Positions 34,854-45,332 of a stretch of DNA of 64,000 nucleotides are shown here, in pieces. The notes beneath the pieces are model-generated. The model was given only the letters and a program-made list of their open reading frames with translations. It searched no databases and had not been told where the DNA came from. The stretch comes from Blepharisma stoltei (Eukaryota; Ciliophora; Heterotrichea; Heterotrichida; Blepharismidae): positions 558,001 to 622,000 of the forward strand of contig CAJZBQ010000054.1 of assembly GCA_914767885.1 (NCBI GenBank), read 5' to 3'. A program made the translations under genes and the position numbers. The first letter of the stretch is position 1; every line of letters begins with the position of its first letter.

Positions 34854-37810
34854 ATGGAAAAGCTTATTCCCATTATCAACAGATTGCAAGATACCCTATT
34901 ATCTGCAAATATTCCAAATTCAATCAGTTTGCCTCAAATTGTCGTAGTCGGATCTCAATCATCTGGCAAAAGCAGCGTTTTAGAAAGCATTGTAGGAAGA
35001 GATTTTTTGCCCCGAGGTTCAGGGATTGTAACTCGATGCCCTTTGCAGCTGAAACTTGTACGGATAAATGAAGATGAAGAGTATGGAGTTTTCTCTCATG
35101 TGGGCGACTGCAAGTTTACTGATTTCAGTCTGATTCGTGACGAAATTATTAATAGAACCCAAGAATTAACAGGAAATGGGAAAATTTAAGTTAAATAAAA
35201 GTGAAACTGACCATAAACTGATAATCAGTAACCTTTAACTATTTTAGCTCAAAAAAGTCAGCCTCTCAGGCCTCTATATTTAAATGAGCAAAATGGGAGG
35301 CTGACATTTTGGAACTACCTTTCAAAGGGATTAGCTTCCTAGAGCCATCTTCTAAATGATGCCTCTACGTTTCCGACAAGTAAAGACCATATGATATGTA
35401 AAACCTGTTAGGGACAGGAAAACCTCCGGGAAGAAACTAAGCAACCTTTTTGCAAGCTTCCGTTTGAGATGGTCTGCTTCGCTCACTAAAAGCATATTTT
35501 GCTACCTATTGTTCCATTCCACCGCTCTACCATGAGGTTAATATCAGAGTCCAATTTTTGAAACATCACTATTTTATTTTGTTAAATGGGAAAGGAATCA
35601 CAACAAAACCAATTGATCTGACTATCTATTCACCAAAAGTGCTTGATATTAGTTTACACCCCCTCTTCTTGAGCGAACAAAATCATTGGAAAATATTTTT
35701 TAGGTAAAAACCCCTCTGTGAGTGAACAAAGTTTTTTTTATGAAAAATATTTGATATATAAGTGATAATTATTATAAAGAAATCTCTAGCCAATTCGGTT
35801 TAATTTTAAATAGCTTGCAATTAAAAACAAAATTTTGCAAATTTAATTAATTTTTACTACTCAATTTTTTTTAAATCTCGAAAAAAAAAATTATTATAAA
35901 ATTTATAGATAGGTTTTTTTTTCGCTCAAGGAGGGGGAAGTTAGTGGATTTGCCTGGAATTGTGAAAATTTCTGTTTCAGGGCAAAGTGAAGTGATTGCA
36001 AAACAAATCAGAGAAATGATTATTGAGTATATTCAAAATCCAAATGCTATTATATTAGCTGTTTCTCCTGCTAATAATGATCTAGCTAACTCGGATGCTC
36101 TGCATATTGCACAGATGGTAGATCCTAGAGGAGAAAGAACTTTAGGGGTACTAACAAAAATCGATATTGAATCTTCAACGCTATAGCATGCCTTGAAGTA
36201 CGCCTCTTACAAGGTAACTTAGAGCACTGATGAGTCATCTAAAGGTGACAAGCCAACTCCAAGTTGGCAAAAGCACATCCTTTTGCAATAATTTGTCAAC
36301 TTGGAGCTGACTTGTCACCTTTAGATGACTCATCAGAGATCCAAGTTTAACTAGAAGAAGTGTGCTTCAAGCCAAGTAATAGTGGTGAAGATGCTATATT
36401 ATGGATAGAGGTACAGACGCTCTGAGCATGCTGAATGGATCTGTTTTTCCTCTAAGATTAGGATACGTAGGGATTATTTGTAGAAGCCAAGAAGACATAA
36501 ATAATGGGATGCCGATGGACATTCATTCGCAATTAGAAGATAGATTTTTCAAGGAAAGTCCTATCTATGGAAGAATTTCAGACAGACTTGGAGTACGCTA
36601 TTTAAGAACAAGGCTAAATAAACTGCTTATGGACCATATAAATAACACGATTCCAGAGGTTAAAAAAAATATCATGGATTTGCTGCAAGCAGTAGAATCA
36701 GAACTAGAATCCTATGGACAGATTATCAATGAAAAGGAAGAGAAATCTGCATTTTTGCTAACCATTATTCAAAAAGTTGTAAAAAGCTACCAAGATAATA
36801 TTGCTGGGAAAAACCTAAAAAATGTAACAGAAGAACTGCTCGGAGGTGCAAGGATTAATTATATTTTTCACTCAATTTTTAAAAATATGATTAGCAGCAT
36901 CAATCCTCTCGATGAAGTGTCAGATCAAGATATTAGAACAGCTATTATGAACTCCAGCGGACTACGAGGGTCATTATTTGTCCCGGAAACTGCTTTCGAA
37001 GTCTTAATTAAGCAGCAAATCCCTAGACTTAAAGATCCCAGTCTAAGATGCATGAGCCTTGTATATGAAGAGCTCAAACAGATTATATATAAGCTCGACA
37101 TCCCAGAGCTCGAAAGATTCTCCAATTTAAAAGAAAAGGTTAGCGAAGTCATCAACAATTTATTGTCAAGATGTCTTGAGCCTACTGGACACATGATTTC
37201 TGACATAGTAGAAGTAGAAATGGGCTACATCAATTCCAAGCATCCACAATTTATAGGCGGGACAAATGCCATACTTGAGCTCCAGAACGTCATAAAATCT
37301 CCTTCACAAGATATGCTTATTGATAAAAAACCTGTCACACCTGTGCCTGCAAGAAGAGATGAAACACCTCCACCTTCATCATCATTTTGACCTTTTTCGA
37401 GAAGCCAAACCAGACCACAAAGAGAGCTCAAATTTGAAGACTTAGAAAATGAACGTCAAGACAATTCTGGTCCTCCAATGAGAATAAGAGCAAATATGAA
37501 TCCAACACAAGAAGAATCCCAGCAAACCGAGCTGATTAAAATTTTGATAAAATCCTATTACAATATTGTGAAAACAAATGTCTCTGATTTGGTTCCAAAA
37601 ACAATTATGGGATTTTTGGTAAACAAATCAAGAGAAGAACTTCAAAGAGAGCTTGTTAAAGAACTCTACAAAGATAATCTATACGATGTGCTATTAGAAG
37701 AAGGTGGAAATATCGGTCCCAGAAGAGAGAAGTGCATCAAGATTGGGAAAGGGCTTAGAAAAGCTATAGATATCTTGAATGAAGTTCGAGAATACAGAAT
37801 TTCAGATTAA
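34854..37810 (+). CDS. Dynamin-family GTPase, interrupted by three insertions
   Basis: 675 aa after removal of 35174-35583, 35655-35941 and 36165-36396. The GTPase domain has P-loop [12 protein letters not shown], switch I with [20 protein letters not shown] (G3) and [12 protein letters not shown] (G4). The middle/stalk region follows, then a Pro-rich linker with a TGA Trp (PPPSSSFWPFSRS), then a C-terminal GED ([20 protein letters not shown]). There is no PH domain, as in Vps1/DRP1-type dynamins. It acts in membrane fission (endocytosis or organelle division). Two insertions cut directly into G-motifs: one just before DLPG and one inside the G4 loop, so unprocessed DNA cannot give an active GTPase. 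Confidence 0.92.
35174..35583. mobile_element. Insertion flanked by 10-bp AAATGGGAAA repeats
   Basis: 410 nt between AAATGGGAAA at 35174-35183 and 35584-35593. The repeat has no TA and no TNA. The insertion contains stops in frame. Removal joins TQELTGNGK to [11 protein letters not shown], standard dynamin sequence. The complement shares a GGTTTTCCTGTCCCTAACAG block with the insertions at 23.9 and 47.6 kb. Bases about 35247-35307 contain an inverted repeat around GTCAGCCTC. Confidence 0.82.
35655..35941 (+). mobile_element. Diverged family B IES, TTA repeats
   Basis: 287 nt flanked by TTA at 35654-35656 and 35941-35943. Left end CACCCCCTCTTCTTGAGCGAAC, with a second direct copy CCTCTGTGAGTGAACAAAG near 35713; right end CGCTCAAGGAGGGGGAAG. 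The body matches family B. Removal joins VLDISL to [10 protein letters not shown]. Confidence 0.85.
36165..36396. mobile_element. Palindromic IES related to 14075
   Basis: 232 nt between TA 36165-36166 and TA 36397-36398. Imperfect terminal inverted repeats (ATCTTCAACGCTATAGC against the complement of the right end) surround a strong inner palindrome (GAGTCATCTAAAGGTGACAAG with its inverse near 36310-36335). Removal joins VLTKIDI to [11 protein letters not shown], the conserved G4 region of dynamin. Confidence 0.85.
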
Positions 37811-37913
37811 CCCAACTGGCATATATAGATATAGTAATAAAACGCTATTTATCAGCCATCATTCATCATAATAATTATAAATTGTGAAAATAATATAAGC
37901 TTGCTTAAATTAT

Positions 37914-39403
37914 CTAAACCAAAAGTACAACTTCATCAGGGAAACACTCGAACACTAAAATCTCGTTTTCATCGTCTAGTTTTTTCTCTAGCTCTCTTAC
38001 CTCTTCTTGATGCTTTTTTGCATTGAATTCCATAACTTCGCTGGTATTTAATGTACTGCTTGCTTGGTCTCTTGGATGGAAAAGATGTGCACACATGTCC
38101 AGAATGATTTTTCTGTTTTCTGGGTCTTCGTTTTCCAGCTCTGAAGACTTCACACTATAGTTTTCTACAAATTCTGAAATTCTGTCGTTAAATCCTGTGT
38201 TTTCTTGCTGTGCTGCGAATCGATCATTTGCCATAGAAGTTAGAGAAATTAATAAGTGAATGATAACGCAGCTTTCGACGCCTTCAGCTTGAATCATTTC
38301 TAAGAGGCTTTGCATTACACCTGAGGCATCTGACTGATGGGTCTCTAAATAGAGGAGGCCGGAATGACTGCTGATTAACGAGGATAGTAAAGCGCTGCCG
38401 TAGTCAAGAGAATATGGGTGCATGTACTCTTTTTGTAGTATATGCCTCTCCAGAATTTCTTTTGTGAGCCATTGAATGGCTTCTTGTTCGACTAAATGAC
38501 TGACAACCCCTTCATTTCATAAGGACATTTTTTGGAAAATTCCTAATATAATAATTGAAATTAATAGAGTGTGTCAAATCAAATATATACTTAAAATCCT
38601 AAATTTGCTGGCAGATACTATACAAATCGCTGGCCTAGACTGCCTGGAGCTTCTTGCGTTAAGATTTCAGTAAAAGCGATAATTATTTGCTGATAGTTTT
38701 GTTTAAGAGTTGCTGCAACACCCTTTGGGATAGTAACCATAACAGAAACCAAAGCCAAAATGTTAATTTTCATAGAGCCTTGTGTATTTTTTAATAATCA
38801 TACTAAATGCCCCGCAAATGGGTCAATTTTTACTATCACTTCAACAATTTTCCTTCTATGTTTCGGTGAGACAGCTAAAGCTGCAGTTCTTATTTTTGCC
38901 AGTTGCTCCTTAAGACCAGCAAATTCACGATTTTTAAAAGCGCTTTGGATTTTGTTTTTCAAGCTTTTTAGGTCAGCTTCTCCTACAATTTCTAGAGCTT
39001 CTTTTTCTTCTATACGAGAATCACTCATAAATAGCTGGTTATATCTCGTCAACTGTTCTTTGTACACATCTGTTGCTTCTTTCATTATATTTATGTTTTC
39101 TAGTTTTTGAGTAGCATCAATTGCGAGGGCTAATAGCTGCTTTCCAGCATGTATGACTATGTTGTAGTTTTTTTCTATAAGTTTGAACTGCTTTTCTTTT
39201 AGTGCTTCCCTTGCCGCTATGGCTGCTTCACCTTTTGATAATGCATAAATTTTGGGCATTGATGGGATATCGTCTTCTTTTATACGTTGCTTTGGAGGCT
39301 TAGCTTCTTCTGTAAAAGACTTTAGGGATGCCTGCATATTGTGGAATTGCAAATATTCTTTGATTATTTCTTGAACAAGTCCTTCTTCCATTTTTATTAG
39401 CAA
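37914..39403 (-). CDS. ARMC9: ARMC9-like LisH / armadillo-type protein
   Basis: About 471 aa after removal of a 74-nt IES (38547-38620). The N-terminus is a LisH motif (LVQEIIKEYLQFHNMQASLKSF). The C-terminal half is helical armadillo-like. The junction gives RFVLGIFQKMSLWNEGVVSHLVE and then YSLDYGSALLSSLI, which is the pattern of ARMC9 (ILGALQKFSL and YTLEYSVALLMNL from memory). TGA encodes Trp at 38797-38799 and 38513-38515. ARMC9 localises to basal bodies and cilia and is a Joubert-syndrome gene in humans. The protein is shorter than animal ARMC9. It converges with the dynamin gene (103 bp apart). Confidence 0.78.
38547..38620. mobile_element. Short unique IES, 74 nt
   Basis: Between TA 38547-38548 and TA 38621-38622. 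AT-rich, with stops in the host frame, no clear terminal repeat. Removal joins GQRFV to LGIFQKM. An alternative TA 3 nt away would change one residue. Confidence 0.7.
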
Positions 39404-39793
39404 AAAGTTTTGCTGCTGTCGTCAAAATCAAGGCTTGCAATATGTATTGTATGATTTCTAAAAGGTTTTATAAAAGCTTTTTTGAGTATTTTAAGTTCAC
39501 CATAAATATAATTTTGTAAAAAAATAATTGTCTAAATTGCATATTAGCTTGATTAATATGCTAACTCCTCTCCACAAATTTGATGTGTAGATTGGATATT
39601 TTAATTAAATAATGATTTTATGACAAAAATTTGCAAATTTATTTGCTATTAAAGAAAGTAAGATTAATTATTATTCATTTTTTCTAAATAAGAGAACTTT
39701 CTTTCATATTATAATCTGTGCCAAAAAGTTATCTTATTCTCTAAATTTATTCTCCTATTTTCTTATATTTTTAAAGCTAAAGGAAATTTCATA
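39404..39793. other. Divergent intergenic region
   Basis: 390 bp between the starts of ARMC9 (-) and the RGS receptor (+). AT-rich; no repeat or RNA recognised. Confidence 0.4.
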
Positions 39794-41203
39794 ATGCTGT
39801 TTTATATTCTAGGTGGAATTATAACAGCAATATACGTGTTAATAGGAGCTCTGCTATTTTTAAAATCCAACAACATACAAATTTTATCGAGATCGCCAAT
39901 CCTTTTGTACATTTCCCACTATGCGAATCTTATCGAAACACTTCTGATTCTCCCTGTTGCAACAGCGCTGCATGATCCCGAAGACAGAAGCCACATATCA
40001 GACACAGTTTGGAGGCTAAGGGAGTGTGGAATAATTATAGCACACTATTTGGTTTACATTCCCTATGTCCTTCGTGGTTATCGGCTCTTTTTTGTCTTTA
40101 ATTTAGATAAAGACTGAGATGACGCGAATAGCAAATTTAGAAAATACAATTATCGGACTAAACAAATTTGGCTTATTAAGATGCTGGGACTTTTAATGAT
40201 CCCTCCCATCACCTTATGCATAATTATTATGCTTTATCCTCCAGCTGGCTATTATTTCCCTATCTCCGACAAGCATTATGGCATTGACGAAGACATTGCT
40301 GGTGCGATCTATGTTTTTGTATGCTTCCTTGAGCAATTATTATTGATTTTTTTGGTATACTACGTACGCAACGTACATGATGATTTTAATATGACAAACG
40401 AGCTGGCCTGGGTCACCCTCTTTTGGTTTTGCACTCCAATTTTTTCAACATTTTCTCAATTTGACGCAGGAAAATGGCTTATCACAACACTGTTTAGAAA
40501 TGGACTTCTTATGATCAGATCTTCACTTATTCCGGTAATTCTTTCGTTTAAATCAAAAGAAAGCTTTGAATCAATTACTTTGGATGTTTTAAACTCCTTA
40601 ACACTTATAATGCAGAACGATTTGACTTTAGAAGCTTTTGAGAAATTTTTAACAACAGAGCACCCTGGAAGATATTCTGATAGCTTTTCTTATGAATTCT
40701 TTTTGCAAGGACTGCCATTATTTGAATTTTATATATATATTAAAGCAGAATTAATTCGATCTTTTTAAATGCTAGCTGGTATTATAAAAAATTTAAAATT
40801 TAAATAAAGATACTAGCTTAGAATCAATCTATACAATTCAAGTATAAAATGTGAACTTTATTTAAATAACCCAAACAATCAAGATTTTTCTGAAATCAAA
40901 AACGAATACGAAACTTCTCTCCCAGAAGAAATATTAGAGATTATTCTCGAAGAAAATATAAGCATTGAACATATAAAAGAGGCGAAAAATTTGGCATTTA
41001 ATATCTTGGAAAAACACTTTTACCCTAAATTTATGAGAAGTGAGGAGTTCAGTGAAGTTCGAAGGAAAATAGTAAAACAAGAAATTTATACATTTAGAGT
41101 AATGCAGACTTCATTCCACAGTAATTTATATACAGTTTCTTTGGCAAAAGGGAAAAAATTAAACTCATTAATCCCAAGAAAGAAAGTAGAGAGTGTTTTG
41201 TAG
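39794..41203 (+). CDS. Seven-transmembrane protein with C-terminal RGS domain
   Basis: 447 aa after removal of a 66-nt IES (40766-40831). Residues 1-260 contain seven hydrophobic helices (IITAIYVLIGALLF; LIETLLILPVATAL; YLVYIPYVL; MLGLLMIPPITLCII; AIYVFVCFLEQLLLIFLVYY; WVTLFWFCTPIF; GLLMIRSSLIPVI). An RGS-like domain follows (LEAFEKFLTTEHPGRYS, FEFYIYIKAELIRSF, and after the IES EHIKEAKNLAFNILEKHFYPKF). RGS domains speed GTP hydrolysis by G-alpha subunits; the 7TM-RGS fusion resembles plant AtRGS1 in layout. TGA encodes Trp at 40118. It ends with TAG 27 bp from the convergent SCOT gene. Confidence 0.85.
40766..40831. mobile_element. Short unique IES, 66 nt
   Basis: Between TA 40766-40767 and TA 40832-40833. 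AT-rich with three stops in the host frame. Weak terminal inverted similarity (ATGCTAGCTG against the complement of ACTAGCTTAG). Removal joins LIRSF to YNSSIKCELYL inside the RGS domain. Confidence 0.72.
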
Positions 41204-41230
41204 ATTAAATTTATTATGGATTTATACAAA

Positions 41231-42891
41231 TTATTGTTGCATCAATTTTAAGTCTTCAGCAACAGCAAAATCGCAAGCAGTTTGGCTTCGCAAAAATTCC
41301 AAAGACACGCTTTCTGCTATTTCTATCAGCGTTAAGCCATTTTCTTCGTTAACTTCAAAAACTCCTAAATCTGTAATAATCATATCAACACAATTTTTGC
41401 CGGTCAGAGGCAGAGTGCATTCATCCATAATTTTTGTATTTTTTTATACTAAATATTCCTTTTTAAAAAATTATTAATAAAAGTGGATAATTATCAAACA
41501 AGGTATAGACTTTCTCCTGCTATATGTTCCATGCACACAATGCATTTTTTGCAGTTTTTTGTGAGTTCCATTGCTCCTCCCATTCCAAAAGCCCGCTTTC
41601 CTGGGATTATTCAATTAGAGATATCTCCATGTTTCGATACTTGGCAAGCACCAAGCATAGTAACATCGATATGCCCGCCTCTAATAATATCAAAGCTCAT
41701 ATCACTACTAAAAACGGACCCTCCTATACTTAAAGTTATCGGTTGCCTGCTTGGATTCATTGAATCTGGGTCAATTTTATCCCTGCTTGGAAAACTGCTC
41801 ATCCCTAAGACTCCATTTTCGCCGTGCAACAAGACTCCGTATTTTTCATCAACATAATTTGATGCTATTGTTGGAATCCCCAGACCCAAGTTTACGCTCA
41901 TCCCAGGCTTGATTTCTTTAGCAGCTCTTTTAGCAATCCTTAGCCTTTTTTCTAATCTTTCTTGTGATAAGTTGTCTTGAAAAATTTCTACATCATTTTC
42001 TGTTTTTACTGCTAAAACTCCTATGCGCTTTTCATAGTAGTTTCCTTTGATAACTCTATTAACGTAAATTCCTGGAATATGGATCATGTCAGGCGTTAAT
42101 TCGCCATCTTCAACAATTTCTTCTACTTCTGCTATCGTAATTTTTGAAGCTCCTGCCATTAAAGCATTAAAATTTCTTGCAGTGCTTCTAAATACTAAAT
42201 TTCCTTTGGAGTCTGCTTTCCAAGCTTTTATTAAGCTGAAATCAGCTTTATATGATCTTATCATGAGAAACTTTTGTCCATCAAAATATTTAACTTCTGG
42301 GATCTCAGAAAATTTTTCCACACTTTCTCCGCCTAGTGAGTACTTTACTGGGACATTGCCAGTTTCTAAGATAGTATCAACACCTGTTGATGTAAACAAT
42401 GCAGGAATTCCTGCTCTTGCTGCCCGAACTTTTTCAGTAAAATCTCCTTGTGGAACTATATTTAGTTCAATTTCTCCATTAAAATATTGTCGATTTAACT
42501 CACGGCTCCCTATGAAGGTTGTATCAACTGCCGAGGCAAGTTTGTTTTTTACAAGCAAGCCTGGTCCATAGTCATCTGAACCTCCAGTACCGGCAATGAT
42601 GTGTAGATTTGATATATGTTTTTGTAAAAGGCCTCGAATCAAATTTTCAGGGACTCCACACATTCCAAATCCGCCGATCATTATCTTACTGCCATTATTG
42701 ATATCAGACAGAATGACATCTAAATTGTCATATATTTTATTCGCACATAAATATTTGCAATTTGATTGACTTTCTTCTAAAGAAGCTGTGCTAGATATCA
42801 TAGGGTTGCTTTCATTAAAATTATGATCAAAAGTAAGATTTTGTTCACTGAAGTCAGAGTTTTGTTTATTTCGGTTTTGTAGTGGCAGCAT
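41231..42891 (-). CDS. OXCT1: Succinyl-CoA:3-ketoacid CoA transferase (SCOT)
   Basis: 524 aa after removal of an 86-nt IES (41437-41522). It transfers CoA from succinyl-CoA to acetoacetate in mitochondrial ketone-body use. Alpha-type motifs: GGFGMCGVPENLI, then GTGGSDDYG and PQGDFTEKVRAARAGIPALFT. Beta-type motifs: GMSVNLGLGIPT, LHGENGVLGM (the catalytic Glu of the family lies in this ENG), and CTLPLTGKNCVDMIITDLGVF. Fused alpha-beta order matches eukaryotic SCOT. The N-terminal ~45 residues are polar and could hold a mitochondrial presequence, though not a classical amphipathic one. TGA encodes Trp at 41608-41610. Confidence 0.93.
41437..41522. mobile_element. Short unique IES in SCOT, 86 nt
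   Basis: The only TA pair that both avoids a stop and keeps phase is 41437-41438 with 41523-41524. It joins CMEHT to KIMDECTLPLTG, deleting about five residues relative to human SCOT. AT-rich, no clear terminal repeats. Boundaries are inferred from the frame alone. Confidence 0.6.
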
Positions 42892-43733
42892 ATTTAATAA
42901 TAAATTTTAATATTTAGTCTTTTTTTGCATTTAAATAGCAGATCAGATCAGTATCCTTAAATCCCTATTTTTGGAATAGATGAGATATTAAATAGCTAAG
43001 ATAATTCCATCGAAATGTCTGAAATAGATTATTGATTTGAAAAGTTAGTATTTTAGGAGATCTAGATTTAAAAATTTATAATTCCATACATATAAATCTA
43101 TTATTAAACAAATTCTCATTTCTTTTTTAAAGTTGATTTCAAGAAAGCAACCAATATCTGAGCCATTTCTATTACTATTTTCCTTAAATGGCTTTTAATT
43201 TACAAGTATTTTATCTATTTTTTTAAAAACACTCTCTGGTAAAGCTGATAATTTTATTTTTTTGAGCTGTGCCTTTTTTTATCAGGTGTTAAAGTGAGAT
43301 TTAATCACTGTTAAATCCTAAAGAGTTGTTAACACCTTAAGTTTTACTTTTCGCTTAAACAGAATCGAAGGGCATTTACCAACTCTTGGTTTAGAAAAAA
43401 ATTTTCAAAAGCTTCAATGCTTTTTAAATTCTTTGTTCTTAGAATAATAATTAGAAAACTAGAAGGGTCAATAGATAGAATGTGTTAGGATTCATTATAA
43501 TTTCCAATGTATTTGATTCATTTGCTAATACTAAAAAATAATTAGCACAATGTGAGCACTTTAGGTTGCTCATGTGATTATGACATATTTGCTAATTTTT
43601 AAAATGTCCTTATTAATTTACTAGCTTCGTATGTAACATATAGAATATAGTCCAGCTGTGGCTCTATATTTAACTAAGAATAAGCATTATACTAATTTGC
43701 TAGTAAAATATGTTATAGTAGAAATAATCACCT
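42892..43733. other. Divergent intergenic region
   Basis: 842 bp between SCOT (-) and Rab7 (+). A perfect-to-near inverted repeat around TTATCAGGTGTTAAAG and TTAACACCTTAAG (43281-43342) is the only structure noted. No RNA gene recognised. Confidence 0.45.
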
Positions 43734-44345
43734 ATGGCATCAAAGAAGACACAACTAAAAATAATTATCCTCGGCGACTCAGGAGTCGGAAAAACATCGT
43801 TACTAAATCGATTTGTTGAAACCAAATTCACACAGCTTTATCGAGCCACAATTGGTGCTGATTTCTTGATGAAAGAAATTGAAGTCGAAGGCCAAACCGT
43901 AAATTTACAACTTTGGGATACAGCTGGCCAAGAGCGATTCCAATCATTAGGGATGAGTTTTTACAGAGGCGCCGACTGTTGTCTCTTAGTTTATGATATG
44001 ACTAACCAAAAAACCTTTGAGAGCTTAGGAAGCTGGAAAGACGAATTTCTTAAAGCTTCTTGTCCAGATGACCCTAAAACTTTTCCTTTTATTGTGATTG
44101 GAAATAAATGTGACAGGGAAATTGACAGAGCTATTTCATATAATCGAGCTCAGCAGTGGGCGAATTCTAATGATGTTGTTTTCCTTGAGACCTCAGCAAA
44201 AGATGACCTGAATGTAAACGAAGCTTTTATTGAAGGCGCAAGAAAGGCTATGAAGCGTGAACAAAAAAACCAGTTTATATTAAATACTGCAGTAAACCTA
44301 AAAGCTGCAAGCCCAGTAAAGAAAAAGAAGACAAAATGTTGTTAG
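43734..44345 (+). CDS. RAB7: Rab7-type small GTPase
   Basis: 203 aa, full length, uninterrupted. G1 GDSGVGKTSL, effector/switch I YRATIGADFLMKEI (Rab7 type), G3 WDTAGQERFQSLGMSFYRGAD, G4 NKCD, G5 ETSAKD, and C-terminal CC for geranylgeranylation after a KKKK stretch. Rab7 directs late endosome and lysosome traffic, and phagosome maturation in ciliates. The family assignment rests on the switch I and LGMSFYRGAD sequences. Confidence 0.95.
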   Translation: MASKKTQLKIIILGDSGVGKTSLLNRFVETKFTQLYRATIGADFLMKEIEVEGQTVNLQLWDTAGQERFQSLGMSFYRGADCCLLVYDMTNQKTFESLGSWKDEFLKASCPDDPKTFPFIVIGNKCDREIDRAISYNRAQQWANSNDVVFLETSAKDDLNVNEAFIEGARKAMKREQKNQFILNTAVNLKAASPVKKKKTKCC

Positions 44346-44830
44346 AATTATTAAAATTATTCATAAAAGGAAATTCAAAATGATTAAAAGGCCGTAAATA
44401 AGTAGCTTCTTTGTTGCATCCATAAAGAAATCTCGTTTTATATAATTCTTACCATTTCATTAAGGATCTTGCTTTGGCTTATAAAACTTTTCTATACATG
44501 TTTATTGACTTTAAGCTAAAGTTCAATGAATTCTAAATTTACTTTGGTCAAATTATTAGAGATTATGCACGATATTGAGTTTGTTATAGTAAATCTTCTA
44601 ATAAAATAATAGTAACTATTGCATTTTCTCAAAAGCTTTGCATCAGATTTAATAACCAACAAATGTTTAACTTTTATGTTTTGAAAAATTCTTCTTGCTT
44701 TAGATAACTTCTAATTAAGACTCTCAAATAAAATTAAATTCTTATGTATACTTAATTACTGCCTCATAACAATAAGCTTTATATAGCCAAGATTAAAGAA
44801 TATTCTATAAAGTTATTCATATTTTAATCA
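44346..44830. other. Intergenic, AT-rich
   Basis: 485 bp between two plus-strand genes, nothing recognised. Confidence 0.4.
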
Positions 44831-45332
44831 ATGGAAATTTCAGAAGAAGAAATAAATAGACTGCGAAAAGAGGTTGATCACTGGAAATCCTTGTATTTCC
44901 AAAGCCTGCAAAGAAATCAAGATCTCGAAGCACAGTTGGGAACTGGCTATAAGGAGCGCAAACCACCAAGCCATGAACGACCATATCCAAGTAGGCAAGA
45001 AGATCGCAGACAAGAAGACCGTAGGCAGGAAGACCGCAGACAAGAAGATCGCAGGTCTTCACCACCTAAAAACAAAACAGGACCCAGTAAATTATTATTC
45101 AGAGTACATAAAAAAGCAAGATCACCAGCTGGATCAGATAAAAAATAAATTGAGGCTTGCATGCTCGAATAATGATAAGGCTTTATTAATAGAAGCAATT
45201 AATGAAGCAGAAGAAGCTGGAATGAACGATATTGATCATGCCAAAAGGAAGCTTAATTCTTTAACTTTCCCATCATTGATCAAACGAATTCGAATCAAAT
45301 TTTTTACAAAGATTTGATTTGGATATAGTTAA
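44831..45332 (+). CDS. Small coiled-coil protein with RQEDR repeats and a 16-nt intron
   Basis: 161 aa after removal of the intron at 45087-45102. N-terminal coiled coil (EEEINRLRKEVDHWKSLYFQ), then four tandem RQEDR units, then a second helical segment (KKQDHQLDQIKNKLRL, EAINEAEEAGMNDIDHAKRK). Ignoring the intron leaves the helical second half out of frame. TGA encodes Trp near the end (45315-45317). No named family; the function is unknown. Confidence 0.75.
44994..45057 (+). repeat. 15-bp tandem repeat encoding RQEDR x4
   Basis: Four consecutive 15-bp units of the form (C/A)GNCAAGAAGACCG, with third-position differences between units, encode RQEDR. In-frame repeat-number changes would be tolerated. 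Confidence 0.8.
45087..45102 (+). other. 16-nt intron
   Basis: GTAAATTATTATTCAG, 16 nt, GT...AG. Removal shifts the frame so that KTGP continues to KYIKKQDHQLDQIKN. Differs by one from the 15-nt introns at 24684 and 24897. Confidence 0.85.

Noticed and set aside
44874-45317. Alternative ORF starting at 44874 in another frame
   Set aside because: Its first half is the out-of-frame shadow of the coiled coil and RQEDR repeat. The 16-nt intron explains why only its second half looks coding.
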